Of a DNA stretch of 64,000 nt, positions 1 to 11,564 are shown one piece after another (within the stretch, counting starts at the first letter, position 1; each line of letters starts with the position of its first letter). The notes beneath the pieces were generated by a model that saw only the letters and a list, made by a program, of their open reading frames with translations, had not been told where the DNA came from and searched no databases. The stretch spans positions 1 through 64,000 of the forward strand of contig NZ_JAGKTC010000003.1 of assembly GCF_017939625.1 (NCBI RefSeq), given 5' to 3'. The position numbers were made by a program, and so were the translations under genes. The DNA comes from Pseudoxanthomonas helianthi. GTDB taxonomy: Bacteria > Pseudomonadota > Gammaproteobacteria > Xanthomonadales > Xanthomonadaceae.

Positions 1-187
1 CCGGAGCAGCGGCGTCGGCGGCGGCAGCGGCGGCGTCGGCGGCAGCCTGGGCGTCGGCGGCCGGGGCAGCGGCTTCAGCAGCCGGAGCAGCGGCGTCGGC
101 AGCCGGAGCGGCTTCTTCGGCCGGCTTCGAGCACGCAGCCAGGGCAGCGGCCAGGGCCAGCGCGATCAGTGCCTTGTTCATGGTCAT
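1..187 (-). CDS. Ala-rich small lipoprotein (partial, runs off left edge)
   Basis: The N-terminus reads MTMNKALIALALAAALAACS, a short lipoprotein signal peptide ending in a lipobox (LAAC). After the Cys comes a low-complexity run of Ala, Pro, Asp and Glu (AAPAADAAAPAAEAA type) with no globular domain in view. I chose the ATG at 187 because a GAGGA Shine-Dalgarno lies 10 nt upstream; the ATG at 181 would sit 16 nt away. The residues after the Cys are not an inner-membrane retention signal, so an outer-membrane anchor is likely. The acidic Ala-rich repeat suggests an extended or coiled region. The C-terminus is outside the window and function is unknown. Alternatives are a short Ala-rich lipoprotein of under 100 aa or the start of a longer envelope protein. 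Confidence 0.75.
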   Translation of the reverse strand, partial: MTMNKALIALALAAALAACSKPAEEAAPAADAAAPAAEAAAPAADAQAAADAAAAAADAAAP

Positions 188-236
188 TTTTGCAGTTCCT
201 CGTCGTTAAGTGGCAACGCGCTATTGCGCGCCGCGA

Positions 237-267
237 ATAATGATGACGACCCGGTTTCGACTGTCAA
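237..267 (-). promoter_or_regulatory. Probable sigma70 promoter of the Ala-rich lipoprotein
   Basis: On the minus strand a perfect TTGACA (267-262) is followed after 19 nt by CATTAT (242-237); ATCATT at 17-nt spacing is an alternative -10. Transcription would start about 40 nt before the lipoprotein start. Confidence 0.5.
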
Positions 268-271
268 GCGA

Positions 272-302
272 TTCCGTATTCATATTTGTGAATAAAACGG
301 AA
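272..302. terminator. Hairpin downstream of the thiolase gene
   Basis: TTCCGT-ATTCA pairs with TGAAT-(AAA)-ACGGAA around the loop TATTTG. It is an AT-rich stem with a three-base bulge, 35 nt past the thiolase stop codon. There is no clean T tract, so termination strength is uncertain. Confidence 0.4.
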
Positions 303-336
303 AACTCAGAAGCCGTTCAGGAAGCCGGGTCGGAGA

Positions 337-1512
337 TCAAACCAGTTCGACCGCAATCGCCGTGGCCTCGCCGCCGCCGATGCACAGCGAAGCCACGCCC
401 TTCTTGAGGCCGCGCTTGCGCAGGGCATTGATCAGGGTCACCACCAAGCGGGCGCCCGAGGCGCCGATCGGATGGCCCAGTGCGCAGGCGCCGCCGTTGA
501 CGTTGACCTTGGCGTGGGGAATGCCCAATTCCTTGATCGGCGCCATCGCGACCACGGCGAACGCTTCGTTGATCTCGAACAGGTCGACGTCCTCGACCTT
601 CCAGCCGACCTGCTTCAACAGCTTGTCGATCGCGGCGACCGGCGCGGTGGTGAACCATTCGGGCTGGTGCGAAAAGGTGGCATGGCCGACGATCTTCGCC
701 AGCGGCTTCAGTCCGCGCTTCGCCGCTTCTTCGGCGCTCAGCAGTACGGTGGCGGCGGCACCATCGGAGATGCTCGACGAGCTGGCGGCGGTGACCGTGC
801 CATCCTTCTTGAACGCGGGCTTCAGCGTCGGGATCTTCGAGATGTCCGACTTGCCCGGCTGTTCGTCGCTGGCGAATTCCACGTCGCCCTTGCGGGTGGC
901 CACGGTCACCGGGACGATTTCGCCTTCGAAACCGCCCGATTGCTGAGCGGCCTGGGCGCGCTTGACCGATTCCACGGCGAACGCGTCCTGGTCTTCGCGG
1001 GTGAAGCCGAACTTGGCCACGGTGGCCTCGGCGAATACGCCCATGGCTTGGCCGTCGTAGGGGTTGGTCAGGCCGTCCCACGCCATGTGGTCGATGGCCT
1101 GGAAGTTGCCGTAACGGTTGCCGGTGCGCGAATTCGGGATCAGGTGCGGCGCGTTGGTCATCGATTCCATGCCGCCGGCGACGACGACGCTGGCCGAGCC
1201 GGCCTTGATCAGGTCGTGGCCGAACATGATCGCCTTCATGCCCGAACCGCAGACCTTGTTGATGGTGGTGCAACCGGCGGCGTCGGGGATGCCCGCCGCG
1301 CGCGAAGCCTGGCGCGCGGGCGCTTGGCCCAGGCCGGCCGGCAGCACGCAGCCCATGATCACTTCCGAGACATCGGCGCCGGAGACGCCCGACTGTTCCA
1401 GTGCCGCGCGGATCGCGGTCGCGCCGAGGGTCGGGGTGGGCACGCCGGTGAACTGGCCGAGGAAGGAACCGATTGGCGTGCGCTTGGCAGCGACGATGAC
1501 GACGTCGGACAT
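337..1512 (-). CDS. Acetyl-CoA C-acetyltransferase (thiolase)
   Basis: A 391-aa thiolase of normal length that condenses or cleaves acetoacetyl-CoA and related 3-ketoacyl-CoAs. The active-site set is complete: nucleophilic Cys88 in NKVCGSGMKA, His347 in GHPIGASG, and Cys377 in SLCIGGG. I chose the start (MSDVVIVAAKRTP) at 1512 because AGGAG lies 9 nt upstream and the family begins here; an in-frame extension to 1662 has no homologous content. It is transcribed away from the protease gene at 1657 and appears to be a single-gene unit. Biosynthetic (PHB or ketone body) and degradative roles cannot be separated from sequence, so I give no symbol. The enzyme is cytoplasmic, as no export signal is visible. 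Confidence 0.93.
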   Translation of the reverse strand: MSDVVIVAAKRTPIGSFLGQFTGVPTPTLGATAIRAALEQSGVSGADVSEVIMGCVLPAGLGQAPARQASRAAGIPDAAGCTTINKVCGSGMKAIMFGHDLIKAGSASVVVAGGMESMTNAPHLIPNSRTGNRYGNFQAIDHMAWDGLTNPYDGQAMGVFAEATVAKFGFTREDQDAFAVESVKRAQAAQQSGGFEGEIVPVTVATRKGDVEFASDEQPGKSDISKIPTLKPAFKKDGTVTAASSSSISDGAAATVLLSAEEAAKRGLKPLAKIVGHATFSHQPEWFTTAPVAAIDKLLKQVGWKVEDVDLFEINEAFAVVAMAPIKELGIPHAKVNVNGGACALGHPIGASGARLVVTLINALRKRGLKKGVASLCIGGGEATAIAVELV

Positions 1513-1656
1513 GGGGGCATGCTCCTGTTGAACTGGCCTGAGATTGGCGCGCATTATCGCGCAGCGGATCGGTTTGGGGGAAACGGTGGGGTCCGGCTCC
1601 GCATTCCCGGCAGCGGTGGATTGCGATGTTTCCTTGAATGCGCACGTGGGGAGAGC

Positions 1657-4593
1657 ATGCACATAGGATTTGGCCCGATGGTTATTGGCAAATGGATTGC
1701 GGTTTCGGCGCTGGTGCTCGCATTGGCTGCGTGTGGGGGCGGAGGCGGGGGTGGGGCGGTAAGGAGCCCGCCGCCACCGTCGTCGCCTCCGCCTACGTCA
1801 CCGCCCCCCGTTTCGCCGAACCCGTACCGGGCACCTGAACGCACGGGCGATGCGGCCAGACCGTATATCAACGATCACCTGTTCTGGACGCAAACTGACG
1901 CCGCGCATGCTAACGGCATCACGGGGAGCGGTGTCGTGGTGGGGGTGGTCGATTCGGGCGTAAACCACGACCATCCTGCTTTGCAGGGCCGGGTTACCAA
2001 TCTGACCTATGTTCCGTCGCCGCCGAACAACCTGACAGTGGACGACGTTGTCGGCCATGGCACGGCGGTCGCGCAAGTCATTGCCGGCAAGGCGTTTGGT
2101 CAATGGCCCGGTGGCATCGCCCCGGATGCGGGGATCGTCTCGGCGCGCATCATCTGGGACAAGAGCCCTGAAGACGATGGTTCGGGCGAAGGCAATCCAG
2201 TCGATACCGCAGAGCAGCCGATGGGTCTCGGACTTCAGCCGGTCCATGACGATCTCATCGCGCATGGCGCGAAAATCATGAACAACTCGTGGGGCGGCCT
2301 TTACTGGAGGAACCCGCAAAGCACGACGCTGATTGCGCAGGAGTATTCGCGCTTCGTCAACGAAAACGGCGGGCTGGTCGTGTTCGCCACCGGCAACGAA
2401 GGCCGCAGTAATCCGCACGACATGGCAGCGTTGCCAAGTCAGCAGGGACCAAATGGTGTACTGACGGCGGCGTATCTTGAAAAAGGTTGGCTTGCAGTGA
2501 CCGCACTGGACGTGGTCGATCACAATCTACTCGCCAGCTATGCCAACGCCTGTGGCATCGCAATGCACTATTGTCTGGCCGCTTCGGGCTCCGTGGCGGT
2601 GACAGGAACTAACGATACTCCGGGCAACCCGACCTACTGGTCCTGGACTGGCACTTCGTTGGCTGCGCCCCAGGTATCGGGCGCGGCGGCACTGGTATGG
2701 CAGCAGTTCCCGTACTTGACCAACGGACAGATTAGGCAGGTGTTGCTGGGGACGGCGGATGACCTGGGGGTGCTCGGTGTCGACCCGGTTTTTGGTTATG
2801 GGCGGCTGAATGTTGCCAGGGCGCTCAAAGGGCCGGCAAGGTTCGATTGGGGCGATTTCATCGCAGATTTCGATGGCGTCACTTCGACATGGAGCAACAG
2901 CATTTCCGGCGACGGGGGGCTGATCAAGCGCGGCAACGGCACCTTGGAATTGACCGCCCCCCAGTACTCGTACGCGGGGGGCACTCGTGTCGAGGCAGGC
3001 ACTTTGCGCGTCAGTGGCTCGCATCTGTATTCCGGCGCTCCGGCCGGGAAGGCCAGCATAAACATCGCCGATGGCGCTCTCCTGGCCGGATATGCCAGCC
3101 TCAATGCCAATGTCCAGAATTCCGGCACCATCCTGCCGGATTACGAGAGCGTCACGATGGACATCAACGGCAATTACCATCAGACCGCCAGCGGTCATCT
3201 CGGCGTGATGCTAGGCGGCACCTGGTTGGAAATTCATGGCAATGCCATCATCGACGGAGGCACGGTGCGAGTGATGGGCACCGCACCGACCCGCTATTAC
3301 GGTGCTCCGATGGAGCAGACGGTCATGCGAGTTATCCAGGGCAGCCTAACCGGCGCGTTCTCCGGTGTGGATGCGGCTCCTGGATTGTTCGTCGATGCAA
3401 CGCTCAGGTACAGTGATGACAGCAACAGTGTTTACCCTGCGTATTCGGTGCATCTGAATGTGACACGCCTCGACGTGGCAGTAGCGGCGGCATCGTTGCC
3501 GCATGCAACCTCGGCCGATATCACTTCGGCAAAACGCGTCGAAGCTGCGTTCAAAACCGTTGACTCACAACTGGGTGGAAGTGGAGGCGTCATCTCAGAC
3601 GGTTTTCTAGACAGCGCGGGCAGGTTCCAGTCTGCTGGCAGTGCGCAACAGGCGCTAGCCTCGTTGCGTAGTCTCTCCGGCGAATCGCATGCCGTGGCCG
3701 ACGCAGCGGGCCTCGATAATCTCGAAGCCAACCGCCGCGCCCTGTCGGCCCGCTTCGGCGAACTCGCTGGGCAATCGACGCCGCGAGGCAACTGGTACCG
3801 CCCGCTCGGGCAGCCAGGACAAGGTGGTTCGGCGCTGGGGCAATTCCAGAACGACGGCTGGCTGATGGGCAGCGATCAGCAACTGGGCGCGAATACGGTG
3901 GCAGGCTTCGCCTTCGGCGAGACCGATACCGATGGTTTCCTCGGCTACGACCGCAGCCGCGAGCGGCAAACCCAGGCCCGGTTCTATGTGGGTACCGCGC
4001 GCGGCAGGGTGTACGCGTTGGGGCAGTTCGGGGCGGGGCGATACGAGCGGCAACTGCGTCGCACGTTGCTGCTGGGCGACCGCGCCGACAGGGTCGCGAC
4101 CGACTATGCCGGCAACTTCACCACGGCGAACCTCGAGGCCGGTTATCGCTTCGGCGGCGCGGACAAGTCGTGGGTGCCTTACGCCGGTGTCGATTACGCG
4201 CGCCTGGATCGCGATGGTTTCATCGAAAACGGCGCCGCCGGCTTCGGCCTGAAGACCCACGACAGCATCGCCGAGCGCACGCTGGCGGTCGCCGGCCTGC
4301 GTGCCGAACGCGCGTGGACGACCGGCTCCGGCATGGGGTGGACCCTGCGCGGCTATGCGGAATGGCAACGCACGTTGTCCGAAAACGGCTTGCTGGCGCA
4401 GGCGAGCTTCGTCGGTGCGGATTCGTGGTCGCCGCTGTACGGCGAAGGCTTCTCGCGTTCCTCCGGCCTGCTCGGCCTGGGAATCGATGCCGCATTGTCG
4501 CGCCACGCGATGTTGTCGCTGGGCTGCGACCAGCGCTTCGGTTCGTTCTTCGACGACCGGCAGTGGTCGGCGAAGTTGCGTTACGGATTCTGA
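1657..4593 (+). CDS. S8 (subtilisin-family) serine protease autotransporter with lipobox
   Basis: A 978-aa secreted protease. An N-terminal signal ends in a lipobox (LALAAC, Cys26), followed by poly-Gly and a Pro/Ser-rich linker to about residue 58. The S8 domain (about 65-400) carries the full triad: Asp99 in VVDSG, His134 in GHGTAVA and Ser334 in GTSLAAP, with Asn247 in ATGNEG for the oxyanion hole. An autotransporter-associated repeat (RGNGTLELT...GGTRVEAGTLRVSG) starts near 425. Residues about 712-978 form a type V beta-barrel ending in the usual terminal aromatic (LRYGF). The protease should reach the outer surface through its own barrel, and the lipobox recalls the NalP class. GGGGAGAG sits 5 nt before ATG 1657; ATG 1678 with AGGA at 9 nt is an equally plausible start. 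It stands alone and ends at a hairpin shared with acnA. Confidence 0.9.
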   Translation: MHIGFGPMVIGKWIAVSALVLALAACGGGGGGGAVRSPPPPSSPPPTSPPPVSPNPYRAPERTGDAARPYINDHLFWTQTDAAHANGITGSGVVVGVVDSGVNHDHPALQGRVTNLTYVPSPPNNLTVDDVVGHGTAVAQVIAGKAFGQWPGGIAPDAGIVSARIIWDKSPEDDGSGEGNPVDTAEQPMGLGLQPVHDDLIAHGAKIMNNSWGGLYWRNPQSTTLIAQEYSRFVNENGGLVVFATGNEGRSNPHDMAALPSQQGPNGVLTAAYLEKGWLAVTALDVVDHNLLASYANACGIAMHYCLAASGSVAVTGTNDTPGNPTYWSWTGTSLAAPQVSGAAALVWQQFPYLTNGQIRQVLLGTADDLGVLGVDPVFGYGRLNVARALKGPARFDWGDFIADFDGVTSTWSNSISGDGGLIKRGNGTLELTAPQYSYAGGTRVEAGTLRVSGSHLYSGAPAGKASINIADGALLAGYASLNANVQNSGTILPDYESVTMDINGNYHQTASGHLGVMLGGTWLEIHGNAIIDGGTVRVMGTAPTRYYGAPMEQTVMRVIQGSLTGAFSGVDAAPGLFVDATLRYSDDSNSVYPAYSVHLNVTRLDVAVAAASLPHATSADITSAKRVEAAFKTVDSQLGGSGGVISDGFLDSAGRFQSAGSAQQALASLRSLSGESHAVADAAGLDNLEANRRALSARFGELAGQSTPRGNWYRPLGQPGQGGSALGQFQNDGWLMGSDQQLGANTVAGFAFGETDTDGFLGYDRSRERQTQARFYVGTARGRVYALGQFGAGRYERQLRRTLLLGDRADRVATDYAGNFTTANLEAGYRFGGADKSWVPYAGVDYARLDRDGFIENGAAGFGLKTHDSIAERTLAVAGLRAERAWTTGSGMGWTLRGYAEWQRTLSENGLLAQASFVGADSWSPLYGEGFSRSSGLLGLGIDAALSRHAMLSLGCDQRFGSFFDDRQWSAKLRYGF

Positions 4594-4610
4594 CGGCGAC
4601 AAATGCGACT

Positions 4611-4641
4611 CGATGGGAGCGGGCAGGGCCCGCTCCCATCG
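4611..4641. terminator. Bidirectional hairpin between protease gene and acnA
   Basis: A perfect 13-bp stem (CGATGGGAGCGGG, loop CAGGG, CCCGCTCCCATCG) lies between convergent genes. It has no T tract. The TGGGAGCG end resembles the longer intergenic inverted repeats elsewhere in the window. Confidence 0.6.
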
Positions 4642-4649
4642 ACAGGGAA

Positions 4650-7412
<2,763 letters not shown>

Positions 7413-7524
7413 CGGAAGCTCCTTGGCTGGGGGAAGGCAGTTTCATTATCCGCCAGTGCCCGTGACATGCGTCTGCGACCTTGGTGGCGGCGCGCCCATT
7501 GTCTCGCCACGGGCAGCGGCCGGA

Positions 7525-7553
7525 TTGAGTATGCCCGGAAAAGTATGTATCAT
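7525..7553 (+). promoter_or_regulatory. Sigma70 promoter of vapB-vapC(-acnB)
   Basis: TTGAGT at 7525-7530 and TATCAT at 7548-7553 are separated by 17 nt (4/6 and 5/6 matches to consensus). The predicted start near 7560 leaves a 20-nt leader before vapB. The -10 box overlaps the left arm of the palindrome at 7551. Confidence 0.6.
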
Positions 7554-7584
7554 CTCTGCATACCCAAAAGGGCATGCAGAGATG
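7551..7584. promoter_or_regulatory. 34-bp palindromic operator overlapping the vapB start codon
   Basis: CATCTCTGCAT (7551-7561) is repeated exactly inverted as ATGCAGAGATG (7574-7584), and CCC/GGG extends the symmetry around an AAAA centre. The last three bases of the right arm are the vapB ATG. The left arm overlaps the -10 box. This is the expected place for autorepression by a VapBC complex. In RNA the inner AAGGG would be the only Shine-Dalgarno-like sequence. Confidence 0.65.
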
Positions 7585-7782
7585 GAAGCGACCGTCGCCG
7601 AACGTGGCCAGATCACCCTGCCGAAGGCCGTGCGCGATGCGCTGGGCCTGACCAAGGGCAGCGTGCTGAAAGTCGAGCTGGACGGCAGCCGCATCGTCCT
7701 GCGCAAGAACGTCGACGACGCCATCTCCCGCGTGCGCGGCAAGTTCGCCCTCGACGCGAGCGAGGCCGGCAAGGGCAAATGA
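7582..7782 (+). CDS. vapB: AbrB/MazE-type antitoxin (VapB-like)
   Basis: A 66-aa protein with a swapped-hairpin AbrB DNA-binding fold: MEATVAERGQITLPKAVRDA followed by LGLTKGSVLKVELDGSRIVL. The C-terminal tail (about 45-66) should bind and neutralise the toxin. The start at 7582 is set by the ATG closing the palindrome; upstream in-frame ATGs would put the operator inside the gene. It overlaps vapC by the ATGA at 7779-7782, so the two are translationally coupled. Binding to its own 34-bp palindrome is inferred from position and symmetry. An alternative is a plain AbrB regulator of acnB, which begins 35 nt past vapC. Confidence 0.85.
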   Translation: MEATVAERGQITLPKAVRDALGLTKGSVLKVELDGSRIVLRKNVDDAISRVRGKFALDASEAGKGK

Positions 7783-8180
7783 TCGCCGTCGAAGCCCCCG
7801 TCCTTGTCGAGTTGCTGACCGATGGCCCGCGCGCCGATGCGGTGGAAGCCTGCCTGCGCCAGTGCCTGGGCAGCGGACGCGTGGTGCTATGCGATGCAAC
7901 CCTGGCCGAATTGTGCTCCGCCCTGCGCAACGGCGCCGACGCGCTGGCCGCGCTCGAGGAAATGGGCGTGCATTTCAGCGCGATCGAAGCCAAGTCGGCG
8001 TTGCGCGCCGGCGAAATGCAGCGCCGGCATCGCCAGCGCGGCGGTCCGGCGCGGCCCATCGCCGATTTCCTGGTCGGCGCACACGCACTAATGCAGTGCG
8101 ACGGCCTGGTCACCTTCGACACCGCCTTCCACCGCGACTACTTCAAGGGCCTGAAGTTGATCGTGCCCGCCACCGAATAA
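7779..8180 (+). CDS. vapC: PIN-domain protein (VapC-like ribonuclease toxin)
   Basis: A 133-aa single PIN domain. The acidic positions align as Glu5 (usually Asp, in [11 protein letters not shown]), Glu44 (TLAELCSAL), Asp96 (ADFLVGAHA) and Asp114 ([10 protein letters not shown]). Glu in place of the first Asp is unusual and may lower or alter metal-dependent RNase activity. It is coupled to vapB by a 4-nt overlap and followed by acnB after 34 nt, with no terminator between them. The three genes may form one transcript, which would put an aconitase under toxin-antitoxin autoregulation. Cleavage target is unknown. The pair could be an active toxin-antitoxin module or a domesticated regulator of acnB. 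Confidence 0.82.
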   Translation: MIAVEAPVLVELLTDGPRADAVEACLRQCLGSGRVVLCDATLAELCSALRNGADALAALEEMGVHFSAIEAKSALRAGEMQRRHRQRGGPARPIADFLVGAHALMQCDGLVTFDTAFHRDYFKGLKLIVPATE

Positions 8181-8214
8181 CCGCATTCCCATCCATAGAA
8201 CGACCGGAGCCACC

Positions 8215-10806
8215 ATGTTGCAAGCCTATCGCCAGCACGTCGCCGAGCGCGCCGCCCTCGGCATTCCGCCGTTGCCGCTGACCGCGCAGCAGACCGCCGA
8301 CGTGATCGAACTGCTGAAGAATCCGCCGGCCGGCGAGGAGGCCTTCCTGGTCGACCTGATCAGCCACCGCGTCCCGGCCGGCGTCGACGACGCGGCCAAG
8401 GTCAAGGCCTCGTATCTCGCCGCGGTCGCCTTCGGCACCGAGAAGACCCCGCTGCTTTCGCGCGAGAAAGCCACCGAGCTGCTCGGCACCATGCTCGGCG
8501 GCTACAACGTGCATCCGCTGATCGAACTGCTGGACGACGCGACCGTCGGCGCCATCGCCGCGAACGGGCTGAAGCACACCCTGCTGGTGTTCGACGCGTT
8601 CCACGACGTCGAAGAGAAGGCCAAGGCAGGCAACGCCAATGCGCAGGCCGTGCTGAAGAGCTGGGCCGAAGCCGAATGGTTCACCAGCAAGCCGGAAGTA
8701 CCGGCTTCGCTGACCGTCACCGTGTTCAAGGTGCCGGGCGAGACCAACACCGACGACCTGTCGCCGGCGCCCGACGCGACCACCCGCCCCGACATCCCGA
8801 TGCACGCGCTGGCGATGCTGAAGAACAAGCGTCCCGACGCGCCGTTCGTGCCGGAAGAAGACGGCAAGCGCGGCCCGATCCAGGAGATCCTCAAGCTCAA
8901 GGACAAGGGCCACATCGTCGCCTACGTCGGCGACGTGGTCGGCACCGGTTCCTCGCGCAAGTCGGCGACCAACTCCGTGCTGTGGTGGACCGGCGAGGAC
9001 ATCCCGTTCATCCCCAACAAGCGCTTCGGCGGCGTGACCCTGGGTTCGAAGATCGCGCCGATCTTCTACAACACCATGGAAGACGCCGGCTCGCTGCCGA
9101 TCGAACTCGACGTGTCGAAGATGGACCACGGCGACGTGGTCGAGCTGCGCGTGTACGACGGCAAGGCGCTGAAGAACGGCGAAGTGATCGCCGAGTTCGC
9201 GCTGAAATCCGATGTGCTGCTGGACGAAGTCCGCGCCGGCGGCCGCATCCCGCTGATCATCGGCCGCGGCCTGACCGCCAAGGCGCGCGAATCGCTGGGC
9301 CTGCCGGCCACCGATCTGTTCCGCCTGCCGGTGCAGCCGGCCGACACCGGCAAGGGTTTCTCGCTTGCGCAGAAGATGGTCGGCCGCGCCTGCGGCCTGG
9401 CGGAAGGCAAGGGCATGCGCCCAGGCACCTATTGCGAGCCGAAGATGACCTCGGTCGGGTCGCAGGACACCACCGGCCCGATGACCCGAGACGAACTGAA
9501 GGACCTGGCCTGCCTCGGCTTCAGCGCCGATCTGGTGATGCAGTCGTTCTGCCACACCGCGGCCTATCCGAAGCCGGTCGACGTGAAGACCCACCATACG
9601 CTTCCGGAGTTCATTTCCACCCGCGGCGGCATTTCCCTGCGCCCCGGCGACGGCGTGATCCACTCGTGGCTCAACCGCATGCTGCTGCCCGATACCGTCG
9701 GCACCGGCGGCGACTCGCACACGCGCTTCCCGGTGGGCATCTCGTTCCCGGCCGGCTCGGGCCTGGTCGCGTTCGCCGCCGCCACCGGCGTGATGCCGCT
9801 GGATATGCCGGAAAGCGTGCTGGTGCGCTTCAAGGGCCAGATGCAGCCGGGCGTGACCCTGCGCGACCTGGTCAACGCGATTCCGCTGTACGCGATCAAG
9901 CAGGGTCTGCTGACCGTGGCCAAGCAGGGCAAGAAGAACATCTTCTCCGGGCGCATCCTGGAGATCGAGGGCCTGCCGGACCTGAAGGTGGAACAGGCGT
10001 TCGAGCTGTCCGATGCCTCGGCCGAACGTTCCGCCGCCGGTTGCACCGTGCGCCTGAACAAGGAGCCGATCATCGAATACCTCAACAGCAACATCACCCT
10101 GTTGAAGTGGATGATCGCCGAGGGCTACGCCGATGCGCGTTCGCTGGCGCGCCGCATCCAGAAGATGGAAGCGTGGCTGGCCGACCCGCAATTGCTGGAA
10201 CCGGATGCCGACGCCGAATACGCCGCGGTCATCGAGATCGACCTGGCCGACGTGCACGAACCGATCGTGGCCTGTCCGAACGACCCGGACGACGTGAAGA
10301 CCCTGTCCGAAGTGGCCGGCGCCAAGATCGACGAAGTGTTCATCGGTTCGTGCATGACCAACATCGGCCACTTCCGCGCCGCGGCCAAGCTGCTGGAAGG
10401 CAAGCGCGACATCCCGACCCGCCTGTGGGTCGCGCCGCCGACCAAGATGGACGCGTCCGAACTGACCAAGGAAGGCCACTACGGCACCTTCGGCACCGCA
10501 GGCGCGCGCATGGAAATGCCCGGTTGCTCGCTGTGCATGGGCAACCAGGCGCAGGTGCGCGAGGGCGCCACCGTCATGTCGACCAGCACGCGCAACTTCC
10601 CCAACCGGCTGGGCCGCAACTCCAACGTGTACCTCGGCTCGGCGGAGCTGGCGGCGATCTGCTCGCGCCTGGGCCGCATCCCGACCAAGGAGGAGTACAT
10701 GGCCGACATCGGCGTGATCAACGCGAACGGCGACAAGATCTACCGCTACATGAACTTCGACCAGATCGAGGACTACAAGGAAGTGGCGGACAAGGTCGCG
10801 GCCTGA
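8215..10806 (+). CDS. acnB: Aconitate hydratase B (bifunctional 2-methylisocitrate dehydratase)
   Basis: An 863-aa AcnB-type aconitase with the N-terminal HEAT-like domain (about 1-160) that AcnA lacks, then the swivel domain and the three catalytic domains. The Fe-S ligands are Cys713 ([10 protein letters not shown]), Cys771 and Cys774 ([11 protein letters not shown]). The start at 8215 has GGAG a few bases upstream. It is the main growth-phase TCA aconitase in relatives, and AcnB enzymes can also act on 2-methylisocitrate and bind mRNA when the cluster is lost. It lies 34 nt after vapC, and a strong intrinsic terminator follows the stop. Confidence 0.97.
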   Translation: MLQAYRQHVAERAALGIPPLPLTAQQTADVIELLKNPPAGEEAFLVDLISHRVPAGVDDAAKVKASYLAAVAFGTEKTPLLSREKATELLGTMLGGYNVHPLIELLDDATVGAIAANGLKHTLLVFDAFHDVEEKAKAGNANAQAVLKSWAEAEWFTSKPEVPASLTVTVFKVPGETNTDDLSPAPDATTRPDIPMHALAMLKNKRPDAPFVPEEDGKRGPIQEILKLKDKGHIVAYVGDVVGTGSSRKSATNSVLWWTGEDIPFIPNKRFGGVTLGSKIAPIFYNTMEDAGSLPIELDVSKMDHGDVVELRVYDGKALKNGEVIAEFALKSDVLLDEVRAGGRIPLIIGRGLTAKARESLGLPATDLFRLPVQPADTGKGFSLAQKMVGRACGLAEGKGMRPGTYCEPKMTSVGSQDTTGPMTRDELKDLACLGFSADLVMQSFCHTAAYPKPVDVKTHHTLPEFISTRGGISLRPGDGVIHSWLNRMLLPDTVGTGGDSHTRFPVGISFPAGSGLVAFAAATGVMPLDMPESVLVRFKGQMQPGVTLRDLVNAIPLYAIKQGLLTVAKQGKKNIFSGRILEIEGLPDLKVEQAFELSDASAERSAAGCTVRLNKEPIIEYLNSNITLLKWMIAEGYADARSLARRIQKMEAWLADPQLLEPDADAEYAAVIEIDLADVHEPIVACPNDPDDVKTLSEVAGAKIDEVFIGSCMTNIGHFRAAAKLLEGKRDIPTRLWVAPPTKMDASELTKEGHYGTFGTAGARMEMPGCSLCMGNQAQVREGATVMSTSTRNFPNRLGRNSNVYLGSAELAAICSRLGRIPTKEEYMADIGVINANGDKIYRYMNFDQIEDYKEVADKVAA

Positions 10807-10830
10807 TCCGCAGTCCTGCAAGTTGCAACG

Positions 10831-10858
10831 AAAAAGCCCGGCATTGCCGGGCTTTTTT
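10831..10858. terminator. Intrinsic terminator after acnB
   Basis: AAAAAGCCCGGCA and TGCCGGGCTTTTTT form a GC-rich stem flanked by A and T tracts, so it works on both strands. It separates acnB from the RAYT gene on the opposite strand. Confidence 0.92.
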
Positions 10859-10864
10859 GCTTTT

Positions 10865-11555
10865 GTAGAGTCGAGCTTGCTCGACTGCTCTTGATTCTTT
10901 GCCCGCTGGCTGAAAAGCAGTCGAGCAAGCTCGACTCTACAACAGATCGGCGGAGCAGGTGATCGAGCGGGCCCACCAATACGGATGGTCCTCGATACGT
11001 TTCACCATTCCGGCTCGCACCGGGTTGGCGATGATATATCTGGCTTGGGCAATCAGGTCTTCGTCGGAACGCAATCGGTGTTCGTAGTAACCTCTTTGCC
11101 AGAGCGGTCCAGCGCCGCCTGTCAGCAATCTGATAGCGCGAGCGCTGCGCGACTTGAATCTTTGCATTGCTGTTCCGATGGGGCCGTCTAGCAGTTGGAA
11201 TAGCCAGTGCAGGTGGTCCGGCATCAATGCCCAGGCTTCCGAACGGATGAATCCTTCCGCTTCCAGGGCTTCGATTTCGCCGCGAACGACTTCTGCGATC
11301 GCAGGATTGGAGAAAAACGATTCCCGCCCGTGCGATACGGCGGTAATGGCGTACCAGGCCAAAGGCTGGGAGTGGCGGCCGATCAGAAGGCGGGGACTGG
11401 GCATGCCCCCGATTTTGAGTGTCCGATTCCAAGTGCGTCATCGGAAAGTTCCGAATCGGTGGTAGGAATCCGGCTTTCGTAGAGTCGAGCTTGCTCGACT
11501 GCCCCTGCCTTTGCCGCGGCCCGTTCGAAAAGCAGTCGAGCAAGCTCGACTCTAC
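10865..11555. mobile_element. RAYT gene bracketed by two inverted REP pairs (BIME-like)
   Basis: Four copies of a roughly 25-bp palindromic unit with core GTCGAGCTTGCTCGAC are arranged as two head-to-head pairs: 10865-10889 with 10916-10940, and 11479-11502 with 11531-11555. The RAYT gene lies between the pairs, and its stop codon is inside the inner left unit. Each pair encloses 26-28 nt. This is the classical RAYT/BIME layout, in which the transposase acts on its cognate REPs. Confidence 0.85.
10937..11404 (-). CDS. REP-associated tyrosine transposase (RAYT, TnpA-REP family)
   Basis: A 155-aa Y1-type HUH nuclease. The metal-binding motif is His64-Leu-His66 in MPDHLHWLF, and the probable catalytic residue is Tyr123 in ARYIIANPVRAGM. 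LWQRGYYEHRLR is the usual family signature between them. Length is typical, so it is probably intact. RAYTs nick single-stranded REP palindromes and are thought to spread REP/BIME sequences; they are usually single-copy and domesticated rather than selfish. The start at 11404 (MPSPRLLIGRHS) has a purine-rich GGGGG just before it. The flanking REPs are its likely substrates. Confidence 0.92.
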   Translation of the reverse strand: MPSPRLLIGRHSQPLAWYAITAVSHGRESFFSNPAIAEVVRGEIEALEAEGFIRSEAWALMPDHLHWLFQLLDGPIGTAMQRFKSRSARAIRLLTGGAGPLWQRGYYEHRLRSDEDLIAQARYIIANPVRAGMVKRIEDHPYWWARSITCSADLL

Positions 11556-11564
11556 GAAAGCAGG

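Noticed and set aside
472-1656. Long N-terminal extension of the S8 protease frame
   Set aside because: It runs antisense through the thiolase gene, and the real signal peptide starts at 1657 or 1678.
8143-10821. An 892-aa open frame antisense to acnB
   Set aside because: It has no domain or ribosome site and overlaps the well-supported acnB gene.
10865-11555. CRISPR-like array of palindromes
   Set aside because: Only four units in inverted pairs with unequal spacers; the RAYT gene explains them. No array with regular direct repeats occurs in the window.
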